Shown: positions 26,418-35,449 of the stretch, piece by piece
How the letters are laid out: every line of letters begins with the position of its first letter
How positions within the stretch are numbered: the stretch's first letter is position 1
Assembly (NCBI RefSeq): GCF_034718895.1
Contig: NZ_JAYERP010000001.1
Coordinates: 1,178,001-1,242,000, forward strand
DNA length: 64,000 nt
Reading direction: 5' to 3'
Source: Paenibacillus phoenicis
GTDB taxonomy: Bacteria > Bacillota > Bacilli > Paenibacillales > Paenibacillaceae
Notes under the pieces: model-generated
What the model was told of the DNA's origin: nothing
Database searches by the model: none
The model's input: the letters and a program-made list of their open reading frames with translations, nothing else
Made by a program: the position numbers and the translations under genes

Positions 26418-27397
26418 CAGTTCTTCACCCCTCTTCTAGCGATGTATACGAAGAACGGAACGCCCAAGATTGCGGTCATGACGCCAACCGGAATTTCCTT
26501 TGGCATGGCGATGTATCTGGAGCCGATGTCAGCTGATACGAGCAGGATGGCACCCGTCAAGGCGCAATAGGGCAAAATCCAACGATGATCCGCCCCTACA
26601 AAATGGCGGATGATATGCGGGATGATAATGCCAACAAATGCGATGGGGCCAGCCACGGCAACAGAGCCCCCGGCAAGCAAGATGACGGCTGCTGCAGCTA
26701 ATGCTTTAATTAAGCCCGTGCGTTGGCCAAGCCCTTGCGCGACGGTTTCTCCCATAGCTAACACGTTAAGTTGTCCAGCGAGCAAGAGGGCAAGAACCAT
26801 GCCAATCCCCATATAAGGAAGTACGTTTAGAAGCTGCTCCGTCCCGCGCCCAGTCACGGATCCTACCAGCCAGACGAGCACCTGATCGAACATTTTGCCG
26901 TCGGAGAGCATAAGCCCTTGAGTCAACGAGTAAAAAAACGCTGCCATCGAAGCTCCTGCCAACGTAATCTTGATGGGCGTCATTCCGTCCCGTCCCAGGC
27001 TTCCGAGAAGAAACACCACCGCTCCGCTAAGGGCAGCTCCGATTAGTGCGACCCAGGTTAAGGCTTGTATTCCCGATAAGCCAAGCCAACCCGAAGCCAG
27101 GATAATAAAGAAAGCCGCTCCGGAATTCACGCCCAGCGTGCTGGGCGAAGCGATGGGGTTGCGGGTAATGACCTGCATCAATGCGCCCGCAACGGCGAGG
27201 CAGGCACCAACGGCAGCAGCGATGAAAGCGCGAGGTACGCGAGCCGTCTGAACGAGCAAGTGCTCATTGCTTCCGTTCGGATGGACAAATGATTCCCAGA
27301 CGGTAGAAAATGGGATGTCCGTCACGCCGAAGCTGATACTGCATATGACGGCAGCGGCTAATACCAATGCGCAAATCAACAAGCCTAAACCTTTCAT
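26417..27397 (-). CDS. yfiZ: FecCD-type siderophore permease, YfiZ-like
   Basis: A 326-residue FecCD-family permease: TARVPRAFIAAAVGACLAVA, LMQVITRNPIASPSTLGV and GPIAFVGIIIPHIIRHFVG are the diagnostic segments. First gene of the minus-strand permease pair, divergent from the binding-protein gene with a 198-base region holding Fur boxes. The ribosome site is weak. Name by arrangement (yfiZ-yfhA divergent from yfiY); the family call itself is firm. Confidence 0.8.
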   Translation of the reverse strand: MKGLGLLICALVLAAAVICSISFGVTDIPFSTVWESFVHPNGSNEHLLVQTARVPRAFIAAAVGACLAVAGALMQVITRNPIASPSTLGVNSGAAFFIILASGWLGLSGIQALTWVALIGAALSGAVVFLLGSLGRDGMTPIKITLAGASMAAFFYSLTQGLMLSDGKMFDQVLVWLVGSVTGRGTEQLLNVLPYMGIGMVLALLLAGQLNVLAMGETVAQGLGQRTGLIKALAAAAVILLAGGSVAVAGPIAFVGIIIPHIIRHFVGADHRWILPYCALTGAILLVSADIGSRYIAMPKEIPVGVMTAILGVPFFVYIARRGVKN

Positions 27398-27480
27398 CGG
27401 ACTAGATTACCCACTTTCTAGATCAAAAATAATAATGACCATTAAATCTTAGAAGATAGGGAAGAGTCTGTCAATGAGGC

Positions 27481-27495
27481 TGATAATCATTCTTA
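27481..27495. promoter_or_regulatory. Fur box in the divergent yfiZ/yfiY region
   Basis: TGATAATCATTCTTA matches TGATAATnATTATCA at 12 of 14 informative positions, between the two divergent units and just before the -35 box of the binding-protein gene. Confidence 0.7.
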
Positions 27496-27501
27496 ATTGT
27501 A

Positions 27502-27531
27502 TTGACAAACCAAAGAGGGATGTCTTATATT
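27502..27531 (+). promoter_or_regulatory. SigA promoter of yfiY
   Basis: Perfect TTGACA at 27502-27507 and TATATT/TTATAT at 27525-27531 with 17-18 bases between; flanked on both sides by Fur boxes. Confidence 0.72.
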
Positions 27532-27534
27532 CAT

Positions 27535-27553
27535 GAAGATGATAATCATTATC
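27535..27553. promoter_or_regulatory. Fur box at the yfiY transcription start
   Basis: GAAGATGATAATCATTATC agrees with the 19-bp Fur consensus at 17 positions and lies directly after the -10 box. Confidence 0.88.
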
Positions 27554-27595
27554 ACTTAATTAGAACGCCATATTTTCTAAAGGGGAGAACGAACA

Positions 27596-28642
27596 ATGAA
27601 CAATACTCATACTAAAAAAACGAACCGCAGGCGCATTGCCTTATGGGCTTTCGCAGTGATGGCGCTGGCACTTGTCGTTGCGGGATGCGGGAATAGTAAT
27701 ACGCAAGGATCGTCCGGCAATACCGATACCAAGAACAGTGCGGCAGCCGAGAACCAAGCGGGAGGCAACAGCACGAATAACACGACGGATGACAAACGGG
27801 TCGTTAAACATGCGATGGGGGAAACGGAAATCACAGGCACCCCGCAAAAAGTTGTGGTTTTGACGAACGAAGGTACGGAAGCGCTGTTGGCGCTGGGAAT
27901 CAAGCCGGTTGGCGCTGTGCGCTCCTGGCTGGGGGATCCGTGGTACCCGCATATTCAGGACGAGATGGAGGGTGTAACGGTGGTTGGTGAGGAAAGCCAG
28001 CCGAACCTTGAGCTGATCGCTGGCTTGAAGCCTGACCTCATTATCGGGAACAAGATGCGCCAGGAGAAGGTATATGAACAACTGCAGGCGATTGCACCTA
28101 CTGTGATGTCCGAGGATTTGCGCGGCAATTGGATGAGCAATTTCAAATTGTATGCGGAAGCGTTGGGACTCACCGATAAAGGCAATGAGCTGCTGGCTGA
28201 ATTCGATGCACGGATTCAAGACTTTAAGGCTAAAGCCGGAGATAAATTGAACGAAACCGTATCCGTCGTTCGCTTTATGGATGGGAAAACCCGCGTTTAC
28301 CATACGAACACGTTCTCGGGGATTATTTTTGAACAGCTGGGTATTGCCAGAAACGCCATGACACTGAACGCCAAAGATACGTTTGTGGATGAAATCACCA
28401 AAGAACGGCTGCCTGAGGTAGAGGCCGACCGAATTTTCTACTTCACTTACGAAACCGGCGACGGAAATGCGAGCCAAACCGAGCAAGATTGGACAAACGA
28501 TCCGTTATGGAAGAACCTAAGCGCCGTCAAGAACGGCAAAGCCTACAAAGTTGACGACGCGATCTGGAATACCGCCGGCGGGATCAAAGCGGCCAATTTG
28601 ATGCTGGACGACTTGTACAAATTTTATGAACTTGAAAAGTAA
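27596..28642 (+). CDS. yfiY: Siderophore-binding lipoprotein, YfiY-like
   Basis: A 348-residue FecB-type lipoprotein. After an Arg-rich N-terminus and hydrophobic core, the lipobox ends with Cys31 (VVAGCGNS), followed by an Asn/Ser/Thr-rich linker. The binding fold shows AMGETEITGTPQKVVVLTNEG, the segment SWLGDPWYPHIQDEM, VGEESQPNLELIAGLKPDLI and a C-terminal DDAIWNTAGGIKAANLML, a pattern I associate with the YfiY group that binds hydroxamate siderophores in Bacillus. It should hand its ligand to the divergent YfiZ-YfhA permeases. AAGGGGAG ribosome site, strong iron regulation expected from two Fur boxes. It converges with the YitT gene with three bases between. Confidence 0.83.
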   Translation: MNNTHTKKTNRRRIALWAFAVMALALVVAGCGNSNTQGSSGNTDTKNSAAAENQAGGNSTNNTTDDKRVVKHAMGETEITGTPQKVVVLTNEGTEALLALGIKPVGAVRSWLGDPWYPHIQDEMEGVTVVGEESQPNLELIAGLKPDLIIGNKMRQEKVYEQLQAIAPTVMSEDLRGNWMSNFKLYAEALGLTDKGNELLAEFDARIQDFKAKAGDKLNETVSVVRFMDGKTRVYHTNTFSGIIFEQLGIARNAMTLNAKDTFVDEITKERLPEVEADRIFYFTYETGDGNASQTEQDWTNDPLWKNLSAVKNGKAYKVDDAIWNTAGGIKAANLMLDDLYKFYELEK

Positions 28643-28645
28643 AGA

Positions 28646-29518
28646 TTATTGAACCGGCCTTGAGAACCGTCCGACAATCTCCGTGGATTGAACCACATTC
28701 ATGAATGCGTGAGGGTCTGTACTAACCACAGCTTTCCGGACGGCAGCTAGTTCGTATCGGGTTGTCACGGTCATTAAGGTATAGTTTTTCTCTTCGTGAT
28801 ACCCGCCTTCAGAACTGAGGCAGGTAATGCCGTGATGCAGCTTGCGCAGTTGGCAGAGCATCTCGTCTTTACGCTTCGTAATGATGAAGCAGGTGACCTT
28901 GATATGACCAACATGGATCATATCGACGACTTTCCCTTTGACGAAGGTCGATAACATTGAATACAGGGCTAGATCCCAGCTTTGAAAAAAGCCAAGCGCT
29001 AGAATAACGAGCCCGTTAAGCAGAAAGAGGATGTTCCCCATGGGGACGTCCTTTTTTCGTGTGACGATGGATCCAAGAATATCAAACCCGCCGGTCGAGC
29101 CGCCAGCCCGCAGCGAAAATCCGATGCCCGCTGCAGAGATGATTCCGCCGAATACCGCGGCTAGAATCGGATCTCGGGTGACTTTCACCTCGGGGATGAT
29201 GGAGATAAACCAGGTGGTGCTGACAACAGAGATACAGCTAAGCACGATATAACGGCGTCCCACCGCTTTCCAGCCCCATATTATCAAGGGTACATTAATC
29301 AAAAAGTAGACAAGCGAGATATTCCATCCCGTCAAATACACGATGATGGAAGCAAGGCCTGTGACGCCCCCGGACAATAGTTTATGCGGAATCAGGAACA
29401 AATTGAGCCCTACTGCTACAAGTACGGCGGACAGCAGAATGACGCCGATCTCCTGCGTAGGCTTTAGGCATGCTCGAAGCGGTTTTTCAATCATCGGACG
29501 ATACTGGTCCAAATTCAT
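28646..29518 (-). CDS. YitT-family membrane protein (DUF161 + DUF2179)
   Basis: A 290-residue protein with five to six hydrophobic segments in residues about 20-200 (GLNLFLIPHKLLSGGVTGLA is the family start; GGSTGGFDILGSIV follows) and a soluble C-terminal DUF2179 domain from about 210 (HVGHIKVTCFIITKRKDEM...). Function of the family is unknown in detail; Bacillus has several paralogues. AAGGAAGG is eight bases before the start. Nothing in the neighbourhood fixes a role, and it is transcribed alone, divergent from the SASP gene. Confidence 0.85.
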   Translation of the reverse strand: MNLDQYRPMIEKPLRACLKPTQEIGVILLSAVLVAVGLNLFLIPHKLLSGGVTGLASIIVYLTGWNISLVYFLINVPLIIWGWKAVGRRYIVLSCISVVSTTWFISIIPEVKVTRDPILAAVFGGIISAAGIGFSLRAGGSTGGFDILGSIVTRKKDVPMGNILFLLNGLVILALGFFQSWDLALYSMLSTFVKGKVVDMIHVGHIKVTCFIITKRKDEMLCQLRKLHHGITCLSSEGGYHEEKNYTLMTVTTRYELAAVRKAVVSTDPHAFMNVVQSTEIVGRFSRPVQ

Positions 29519-29664
29519 AACTGATGCCTTCCTTAAAAATATCGTTTATAAAATATGATTATCGGCTTAAATTATCTTTTTTATCACATCAACCGACTAT
29601 GACTTATCTCACCGCTTACTGGGAATCTTATTGGATAATTCTCACTTGAAAGCGGGGGATATCC

Positions 29665-29955
29665 ATGGTACAACCAAAGGGAAGTGGCGGGAATGGCCGT
29701 CAAGAGACGGACCCGGCGCTTCGCCTGAGCCGGTTTAAGGCGGAAGTCATGATGAATGAGGGATACAATATACCTCAAGAGCGGCCGGATGACGTGAAAT
29801 ATGAAGTTGCCCAATCGTTAGGAGTTCCACTCCGCGAAGGCGATAACGGTGATTTGACGACCGCGAAGGCCGGCAAGGTTGGCGGTGTGATCGGCGGGGC
29901 GATGGTCAAGGAAATGATCCGCTTGGCTAAACAACGCTTAAACAATCAGCAGTAA
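29665..29955 (+). CDS. Alpha/beta-type small acid-soluble spore protein, long variant
   Basis: A 96-residue SASP-like protein. The segments KAEVMMNEGY, VKYEVAQSLGVPL (resembling the GPR-protease/DNA-binding EVAxELG region) and AGKVGGVIGGAMVKEMI (DNA-binding GG..GG-MVK region) are recognisable. SASPs coat spore DNA in the forespore and protect it from UV and heat. Typical members have 60-75 residues; this one has a polar 25-residue N-terminal extension and an inserted GDNGDLTT stretch, so it is a divergent minor SASP. Ribosome site GCGGGGGA. I could not identify a convincing SigG promoter. Confidence 0.8.
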   Translation: MVQPKGSGGNGRQETDPALRLSRFKAEVMMNEGYNIPQERPDDVKYEVAQSLGVPLREGDNGDLTTAKAGKVGGVIGGAMVKEMIRLAKQRLNNQQ

Positions 29956-29991
29956 GATAGGTTACCAGAGAAAAATGCAGGAGGGTTCACC

Positions 29992-30933
29992 ATGGCTGTG
30001 AATGAATGGGAACAACTGAAGCTCCACCTGGATAAGTGGGTGGAAGAGTGCCGAGAAACCAGCGCTGCAGGCAAGGTTGCGGAGTATATCCCTGAGCTGT
30101 CAAAGGCGAAGCCGGATATGCTCGGGATTCATATCCTGGATGCCAAGGGGCGATCCATCTCCGCAGGCGAAGCCCAGGACAGTTTTACGATGCAGAGCAT
30201 TTCGAAGGTGTTCACGTTGATTCTGGCGCTCATGGACCATGGGGAATCCGCGGTATTTTCCAAGGTAGGCATGGAACCGACCGGCGATCACTTTAACTCC
30301 ATCATGAAGCTGGAGTTGGTGCAGCCGGCGATTCCGTTTAACCCGTTAATTAATGCCGGCGCTATCGTGGTATCCTCCATGATTAAAGGGGAGAATGCGG
30401 AGGCGAAATCGGCGCGGATCTTGGCTTTCTTTCGCGAGTTGGCCGGCAATCCCAACCTGGAATACGATATGCAAGTATACATTTCAGAATCGAAGACGGC
30501 GCATTTGAACCGATCAATCGCTTATTTTTTGCTGGATAAAGGAGTGTTGGGCTGCGGCGTTGATGAGGTGCTGGACATCTACTTCCGCCATTGCGCGATT
30601 AAGGTCTGCTGCGCGGATTTAGCGCGGATGGCGCTGGTCCTGGCCTTCGACGGGAAGGACCCCTTGACGGGCAAGACGCTGATACCTAGAAGGTATGTGC
30701 AAATCGCCAAGACGTTTATGGTCACCTGCGGGATGTACAACGGGTCCGGGGAATTTGCCATCGAAGCTGGGCTTCCGGCGAAGAGCGGCGTATCCGGCGG
30801 GATCTTGACGCTTGTGCCCGGACGTTACGGGATTGGTGTGGTCGGGCCCGCACTCAATTCCAAAGGCAATAGCATTGCGGGCGTGCAATTAATTGAACGG
30901 CTGTCGCAAACGTTGGATTGGAGCCTATTTTAA
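29992..30933 (+). CDS. glsA: Glutaminase A
   Basis: A 313-residue beta-lactamase-fold glutaminase that hydrolyses L-glutamine to glutamate and ammonia in the cytoplasm. The catalytic Ser-x-x-Lys is in MQSISKVF near residue 66; FNPLINAGAI near 117, SESKTAHLNR near 165 and KSGVSGGI near 262 are further active-site motifs of this family. The length equals that of bacterial GlsA/YbgJ. AGGAGGG lies before the ATG. It follows the SASP gene by 36 bases, with no visible terminator between. Confidence 0.93.
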   Translation: MAVNEWEQLKLHLDKWVEECRETSAAGKVAEYIPELSKAKPDMLGIHILDAKGRSISAGEAQDSFTMQSISKVFTLILALMDHGESAVFSKVGMEPTGDHFNSIMKLELVQPAIPFNPLINAGAIVVSSMIKGENAEAKSARILAFFRELAGNPNLEYDMQVYISESKTAHLNRSIAYFLLDKGVLGCGVDEVLDIYFRHCAIKVCCADLARMALVLAFDGKDPLTGKTLIPRRYVQIAKTFMVTCGMYNGSGEFAIEAGLPAKSGVSGGILTLVPGRYGIGVVGPALNSKGNSIAGVQLIERLSQTLDWSLF

Positions 30934-31039
30934 TATGGAAAGGGCAGACTTTGGTGAATAAACATTTTCGGGCAATTTTAAAACAAATTGTGCATTGCTC
31001 TCATACCCACTTCCGTTTGGAGTCGTTACTATAAAGGAT

Positions 31040-31055
31040 GTAAACAGATATTTAC
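31040..31055. promoter_or_regulatory. Possible operator between promoter and sugar-binding gene
   Basis: GTAAA-CAGATA-TTTAC is an inverted repeat placed a few bases after a TATAAA (31030-31035). It could bind a LacI- or AraC-type regulator of the glucuronoxylan genes. It does not fit the CcpA site consensus well. Confidence 0.4.
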
Positions 31056-31077
31056 GATTTAAATGGGAGGGTTATCA

Positions 31078-32394
31078 ATGTTTAAATGGAAGCGTTTACT
31101 GACGACGCTGGTAGCGGTTACCATGGTTGGGGCGCTGGCTGCCTGCGGCGGCGGTACGAACGGTAATGCAGCTAAACCGGCAGGAGCGGCTGGGGAAGGC
31201 AATGCCGCAACTAGCACGGGCAGTGAGCCGGTGAAACTGCGGATTATGTGGTGGGGGGCGCAGGAACGGCATGAAGCCACCTTGGCAGCCCTTGATTTGT
31301 ACACGAAAAACCATCCGAACGTCACCTTTGAACCGGAATACTCCGGGATGGACGGTTACTTGGACAAGCTGTCAACCCAGGCAGCGGCGAAAAATGCGCC
31401 GGACATCATCCAACTCGATCCAGGCTGGACACCGGACTGGGCGAGCCGCAAGCAATTGGCTCCTCTGGATGGGGTTGACGTATCGAAGATCGATCCGAAG
31501 CTGTTAGCCGGCGGACAACTGGATGGAACGCAATACGCTGTTCCTCTTGGTTCGGTGGCATTCGGTATGATTTATGATAAAGCCGCGCTGGACAAGCTGG
31601 GCGTCAAAAATCCGGAAAACGGCTGGACTTGGGATGATTTCTTCGCACTGGCGAAGGAGCTGAAAGGCAAGCTGCCAAGCGGTCAGTATTTTACAAAAGA
31701 TTATGCAGCCAACTACTTCATGTACTCGGCTTATCAGTATAGTAAAGGCAAAGGAACGGTCATTACGGAGGATGGGAAGTTTAACATCGATGAAGCTTCC
31801 TTCCTGGAATGGACCAAGCATTTTGAAGAGCTGCGCAACGAAGGGTTAGTACCGCCGGCGGACGTCAACTCCTCTGACAAAGAGTTCGATCCGCAAATGG
31901 ACCTGATGGTTGCCGGAAAAATTTTGTTCCGTTACAGCTTCTCCAACAACTACGGTGCATGGGACAGCATCAAGCCAGGCGCTTACGCGCTCGTTACGAT
32001 GCCGCGAGCCGAGGAAGCCGGCGGTTGGCTGAAGCCGTCGATGTACCTGGCCGTGTCCGACAACTCCGAGCATAAGGCAGAGGCAGTAGAGTTTATCAAC
32101 TGGTTCGTCAATGATCCGGAAGCTTCGAAAATCCTGAAAACCTCGCGGGGCTTGCCGGTCAACAAGGATAACGCGGCAGCGCTGGAATCCAGCATGAGCG
32201 ATGTGGATAAGGTAGGCATGGAGCTGCTCCGCGCTACTGAGAAAGACGGCCAAACTTGGACGGCCGGTGCAGGGGGCTGGACGAACTATATCGATAAGGA
32301 CTTTCCTCTGGTACATGATCAGCTGAGCTTTGGCAAGATCACTCCAGAAGAAGCCTACAAGCAGTTGAAAGAAGCAGCTATGGCTTACGAATAA
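31078..32394 (+). CDS. Oligosaccharide-binding lipoprotein (ABC transporter)
   Basis: A 438-residue family-1 extracellular solute-binding protein. Lipobox ALAAC with lipidated Cys23, then a short Asn/Ala linker and the fold beginning VKLRIMWWGAQERHEATLAAL. NAPDIIQLDPGWTPDWASRKQL near 110 and KPSMYLAVSDNSEHKAEAVEFINWF near 320 are typical of binding proteins of this type. By position it serves the two permeases at 35.4-37.3 kb and should bind aldouronates (glucuronic-acid-bearing xylo-oligosaccharides), which are the substrates of the GH67 enzyme in the same locus. GGGAGGG ribosome site before the ATG at 31078; a terminator-like hairpin follows, favouring higher expression of this gene. Confidence 0.86.
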   Translation: MFKWKRLLTTLVAVTMVGALAACGGGTNGNAAKPAGAAGEGNAATSTGSEPVKLRIMWWGAQERHEATLAALDLYTKNHPNVTFEPEYSGMDGYLDKLSTQAAAKNAPDIIQLDPGWTPDWASRKQLAPLDGVDVSKIDPKLLAGGQLDGTQYAVPLGSVAFGMIYDKAALDKLGVKNPENGWTWDDFFALAKELKGKLPSGQYFTKDYAANYFMYSAYQYSKGKGTVITEDGKFNIDEASFLEWTKHFEELRNEGLVPPADVNSSDKEFDPQMDLMVAGKILFRYSFSNNYGAWDSIKPGAYALVTMPRAEEAGGWLKPSMYLAVSDNSEHKAEAVEFINWFVNDPEASKILKTSRGLPVNKDNAAALESSMSDVDKVGMELLRATEKDGQTWTAGAGGWTNYIDKDFPLVHDQLSFGKITPEEAYKQLKEAAMAYE

Positions 32395-32411
32395 GACTTA
32401 CATTCGACTTC

Positions 32412-32447
32412 AGCCCGGAACAGGATTCTCGTTCCGGGTTGATTTTT
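32412..32447 (+). terminator. Terminator/attenuator hairpin after the binding-protein gene
   Basis: AGCCCGGAAC (32412-32421) and GTTCCGGGTT (32431-32440) form a 10-bp stem with one G-U pair, followed by GATTTTT. Confidence 0.75.
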
Positions 32448-32469
32448 ACCAGGGAAGGGGGAGGTATAG

Positions 32470-33246
32470 ATGCTGCGCATCCAAGATGTTCTGGACCGGC
32501 TAACAGCGGCCCAGCCTACCGTGGACGGTTTAGTCTGCGGCAAGCCGGAGACACAAGTGCGCGGAATCGCCGTCACGTTTATGGCAACGCAATCAGCCAT
32601 CGAGCAGGCGGCTTCGCTGGGAGCGAACCTGTTGATTTCGCATGAAGGGGTATTTTACAGCCATCGACCGGACGGGAACAAGTTGCTGGAAGAGGATCCC
32701 GTTGCCCGGCATAAGCTGCAGCGACTGAAGGAGCTGGACCTTGCGATTTATCGGTATCATGACGGCATTCACCGAGAGACGCCGGACGGCATTACGGCCG
32801 GGTTGATCGAGGAGCTCGGTTGGCAGGATGCAGTAGGGGAATATCGCCCGGCTTCCGCAGTGTTAGATCTGCCAGCAGCGACCCTTAAGGATTTGGTCAG
32901 CTTGTTGAAACGGAAGCTGAATCTTCCGTTTATCCGATTCACGGGCAATCCGGATATGGGATGTCGGAAGGTCGGAGTGCTGGTTGGCTACCGGGGCGGC
33001 GGCGAGCTGGCAATCCCGCTGCTGGGAGAGGTCGACTTGATCATCGCCGGCGAAGGCCCGGAATGGGAAGCGCCCGAGTATGTACGGGACGCCGTTTATC
33101 AAGGCCGGGAGAAGGCGATGATTTTCCTTGGCCACGGTCCCAGCGAAGCACCTGGAATGAGGCGGTTAGCCGGCAAGCTCCGCATGGCTTTCCCGACCCT
33201 TCCGGTGCATGTGATCGAAAATGAAACGTTATTTCAATGGAGATGA
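32470..33246 (+). CDS. Nif3-like dinuclear metal-centre protein
   Basis: A 258-residue protein of the Nif3/YqfO-like family. Metal-ligand candidates are in [10 protein letters not shown] near residue 56, the [10 protein letters not shown] segment near 97 and [13 protein letters not shown] near 220. The first site reads HEG where many members have HH. The family has a conserved two-metal site but no settled reaction. Its place between the binding protein and the alpha-glucuronidase, overlapping the latter's upstream region, suggests a hydrolase-like role in this sugar pathway, which is only inference. Ribosome site AGGGGGAGG. Confidence 0.75.
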   Translation: MLRIQDVLDRLTAAQPTVDGLVCGKPETQVRGIAVTFMATQSAIEQAASLGANLLISHEGVFYSHRPDGNKLLEEDPVARHKLQRLKELDLAIYRYHDGIHRETPDGITAGLIEELGWQDAVGEYRPASAVLDLPAATLKDLVSLLKRKLNLPFIRFTGNPDMGCRKVGVLVGYRGGGELAIPLLGEVDLIIAGEGPEWEAPEYVRDAVYQGREKAMIFLGHGPSEAPGMRRLAGKLRMAFPTLPVHVIENETLFQWR

Positions 33247-33260
33247 CAGGGGGAGATTCC

Positions 33261-35336
33261 ATGAACAAATCAACCACAATGACGGAAGTTGGGTATGATG
33301 CCTGGCTTCGATACCGGAGTATTGAGCCGGGGGAGAGACAGGCAGAGTTAAATCGATTTGGCGGCATCGTCGTCGAAGGCACCGATGAAGCGGCAGCGCA
33401 TACTGCGGCTCAGGAGCTGTCGAGAGGCTTATCCCAAATGCTGGGGCGCGAGATTTCCATCATCGAGAGTGCGGGGGATACCCCTTGTTTTGTGCTGGGG
33501 TTGTTGGGGCATAGTCCAATCCTGGATGCGGTGTTCTCGGAAGGGAAGGCCGCTTTGAAGCTGGGGCGGGAAGGGTATGCCCTGCGGCATGAACCGGGCT
33601 CCGGTCGGATCGCCATTGGCGCGGAAAGTACCTCCGGTTTATTGTACGGCGTGTTTGACTTGCTGCGCCGCCTGGGGAGCGGACAGTCGCTGCAAGGGCT
33701 GAATATTTCGGAACGTCCGGTGAATGGGCTGCGGATGCTGAATCACTGGGACAACATGGACGGAAGTATTGAGCGGGGCTATGCCGGTTCTTCGATTTTT
33801 TATGAAGATAACCAGTTTACGAAGAACCTGGAGCGCATTACCGATTATGCGCGGCTGTTGGCCTCGACGGGCATCAATGCGATTTCCATCAACAACGTCA
33901 ATGTGCACCGGATCGAGACCGGACTGATTACGAAGGCATTTTTGCCGGATGTATCGAAGGTGGCCGAGATCTTCCGCAATTACGGCATCAAGCTGTTCCT
34001 TAGCATCAATTACGCGGCTCCGCTGGAAATTGGCGGCTTATCCACCGCCGATCCGCTTGACCCGGAGGTCGCGGCATGGTGGCGGGAGCGCGCGGACGAG
34101 ATTTATCAGGCGATCCCGGACTTTGGCGGGTTCCTGGTGAAGGCGGACTCGGAGAACCGGCCGGGGCCGTTTACGTATGGCAGGGATCATGCTGACGGCG
34201 CCAATATGCTGGCCGAGGCACTGGAACCTTACGGCGGGCTTGTGATTTGGCGTTGCTTCGTCTACAACTGCAAGCAGGACTGGCGGGATCGCAAGACGGA
34301 TCGAGCACGGGCCGCCTACGATCATTTCGTCCCGCTCGATGGACGGTTTAAAGAGAACGTGATTTTGCAGGTCAAAAACGGTCCGATTGACTTCCAAGTG
34401 CGCGAGCCCGTATCGCCGCTGCTGGGCGCGATGCCAGCGACAAACCAGATGATCGAGTTCCAAATCACGCAAGAATATACCGGGCAGCAGCGCCATGTCT
34501 GCTACCTCGTTCCCCAGTGGAAAGAAGTGCTGGACTTCGACACCCATTTGAAGGGCGAGGGCTCAACCGTCAAACGGATCGTAGACGGTACGCTGCATGG
34601 TTCCCGTTACAGCGGGTTCGCCGCGGTTTCCAATATCGGGGACGACGCCAACTGGACCGGCCATCTGCTGGCACAGGCGAACCTTTATGGCTATGGGCGG
34701 CTGGCCTGGAATCCGGACCTCAGTTCCGAAGCGATTGCGGAGGAGTGGATTCGGCTCGTATTTGGGAGCGACGAACGGGTCATCCAGGTGATTCTTCGTA
34801 TTTTGATGGATTCCTGGAGCATTTACGAAAGCTACACGGCTCCGCTGGGCATCGGCTTTATGGTGAATCCGAACCATCATTATGGCCCGAACGTCGACGG
34901 CTATGAATACTCGATGTGGGGGACGTATCATTTTGCCGATTGCCACGGGATCGGTGTTGACCGGACGAAAGCCACGGGGACGGGGTATACCTCGCAATAC
35001 GTAGAGCCAAATCAAAGCTTATACGAAACGCTGGAGACTTGTCCCGACGAGCTGTTGCTCTTCTTCCACCATGTGCCGTACACCCACGTGCTCCAATCCG
35101 GCAAGACGGTGATTCAGCATATTTACGATACCCATTTTGAAGGGGTGGAACGAGCCGAGAAGCTGGTGGAGCTATGGGCTGGTCTGTCCGGCTTGATCGA
35201 AGAGCCGCTGCATCAGCAGGTCGCCAAGCGATTGGCGGAGCAAGCGGAGCATGCCAAGGAATGGCGGGATCAAATCAACACGTATTTCTATCGCAAAAGC
35301 GGAATTGCCGATCAGCAGGGGCGGCGGATTTATTAA
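33261..35336 (+). CDS. aguA: GH67 alpha-glucuronidase
   Basis: A 691-residue cytoplasmic enzyme without signal peptide that removes (4-O-methyl)glucuronic acid from the non-reducing end of imported aldouronates. Motifs of GH67 are clear: [18 protein letters not shown] near 160, [12 protein letters not shown] near 292, [15 protein letters not shown] near 305, and [17 protein letters not shown] near 373. Catalytic residues by motif and spacing are E298, D377 and E405; the intervals 79 and 28 equal those I recall for the Geobacillus enzyme (E285, D364, E392). Start ATG 33261 follows AGGGGGAG; an in-frame ATG at 33237 overlaps the Nif3-like gene. Confidence 0.94.
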   Translation: MNKSTTMTEVGYDAWLRYRSIEPGERQAELNRFGGIVVEGTDEAAAHTAAQELSRGLSQMLGREISIIESAGDTPCFVLGLLGHSPILDAVFSEGKAALKLGREGYALRHEPGSGRIAIGAESTSGLLYGVFDLLRRLGSGQSLQGLNISERPVNGLRMLNHWDNMDGSIERGYAGSSIFYEDNQFTKNLERITDYARLLASTGINAISINNVNVHRIETGLITKAFLPDVSKVAEIFRNYGIKLFLSINYAAPLEIGGLSTADPLDPEVAAWWRERADEIYQAIPDFGGFLVKADSENRPGPFTYGRDHADGANMLAEALEPYGGLVIWRCFVYNCKQDWRDRKTDRARAAYDHFVPLDGRFKENVILQVKNGPIDFQVREPVSPLLGAMPATNQMIEFQITQEYTGQQRHVCYLVPQWKEVLDFDTHLKGEGSTVKRIVDGTLHGSRYSGFAAVSNIGDDANWTGHLLAQANLYGYGRLAWNPDLSSEAIAEEWIRLVFGSDERVIQVILRILMDSWSIYESYTAPLGIGFMVNPNHHYGPNVDGYEYSMWGTYHFADCHGIGVDRTKATGTGYTSQYVEPNQSLYETLETCPDELLLFFHHVPYTHVLQSGKTVIQHIYDTHFEGVERAEKLVELWAGLSGLIEEPLHQQVAKRLAEQAEHAKEWRDQINTYFYRKSGIADQQGRRIY

Positions 35337-35449
35337 GATTTTTTTCGTGATATTTTAAAAGATTTCGAGGATTCCTCTTCTACAACCGGCCGTGGGCCCG
35401 CCCTATACTTGAGCTATAAGCACTCAGAAACTGCAGAGGTGAAGCAAGC

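Noticed and set aside
27428..27447. Third Fur box near the yfiZ start (TAATGACCATTA region)
   Set aside because: Only a partial match to the consensus; the two clearer boxes explain iron control.
31040..31055. CcpA (cre) site before the sugar-binding gene
   Set aside because: The GTAAA/TTTAC dyad lacks the central CG and conserved cre bases; kept only as a generic operator candidate.
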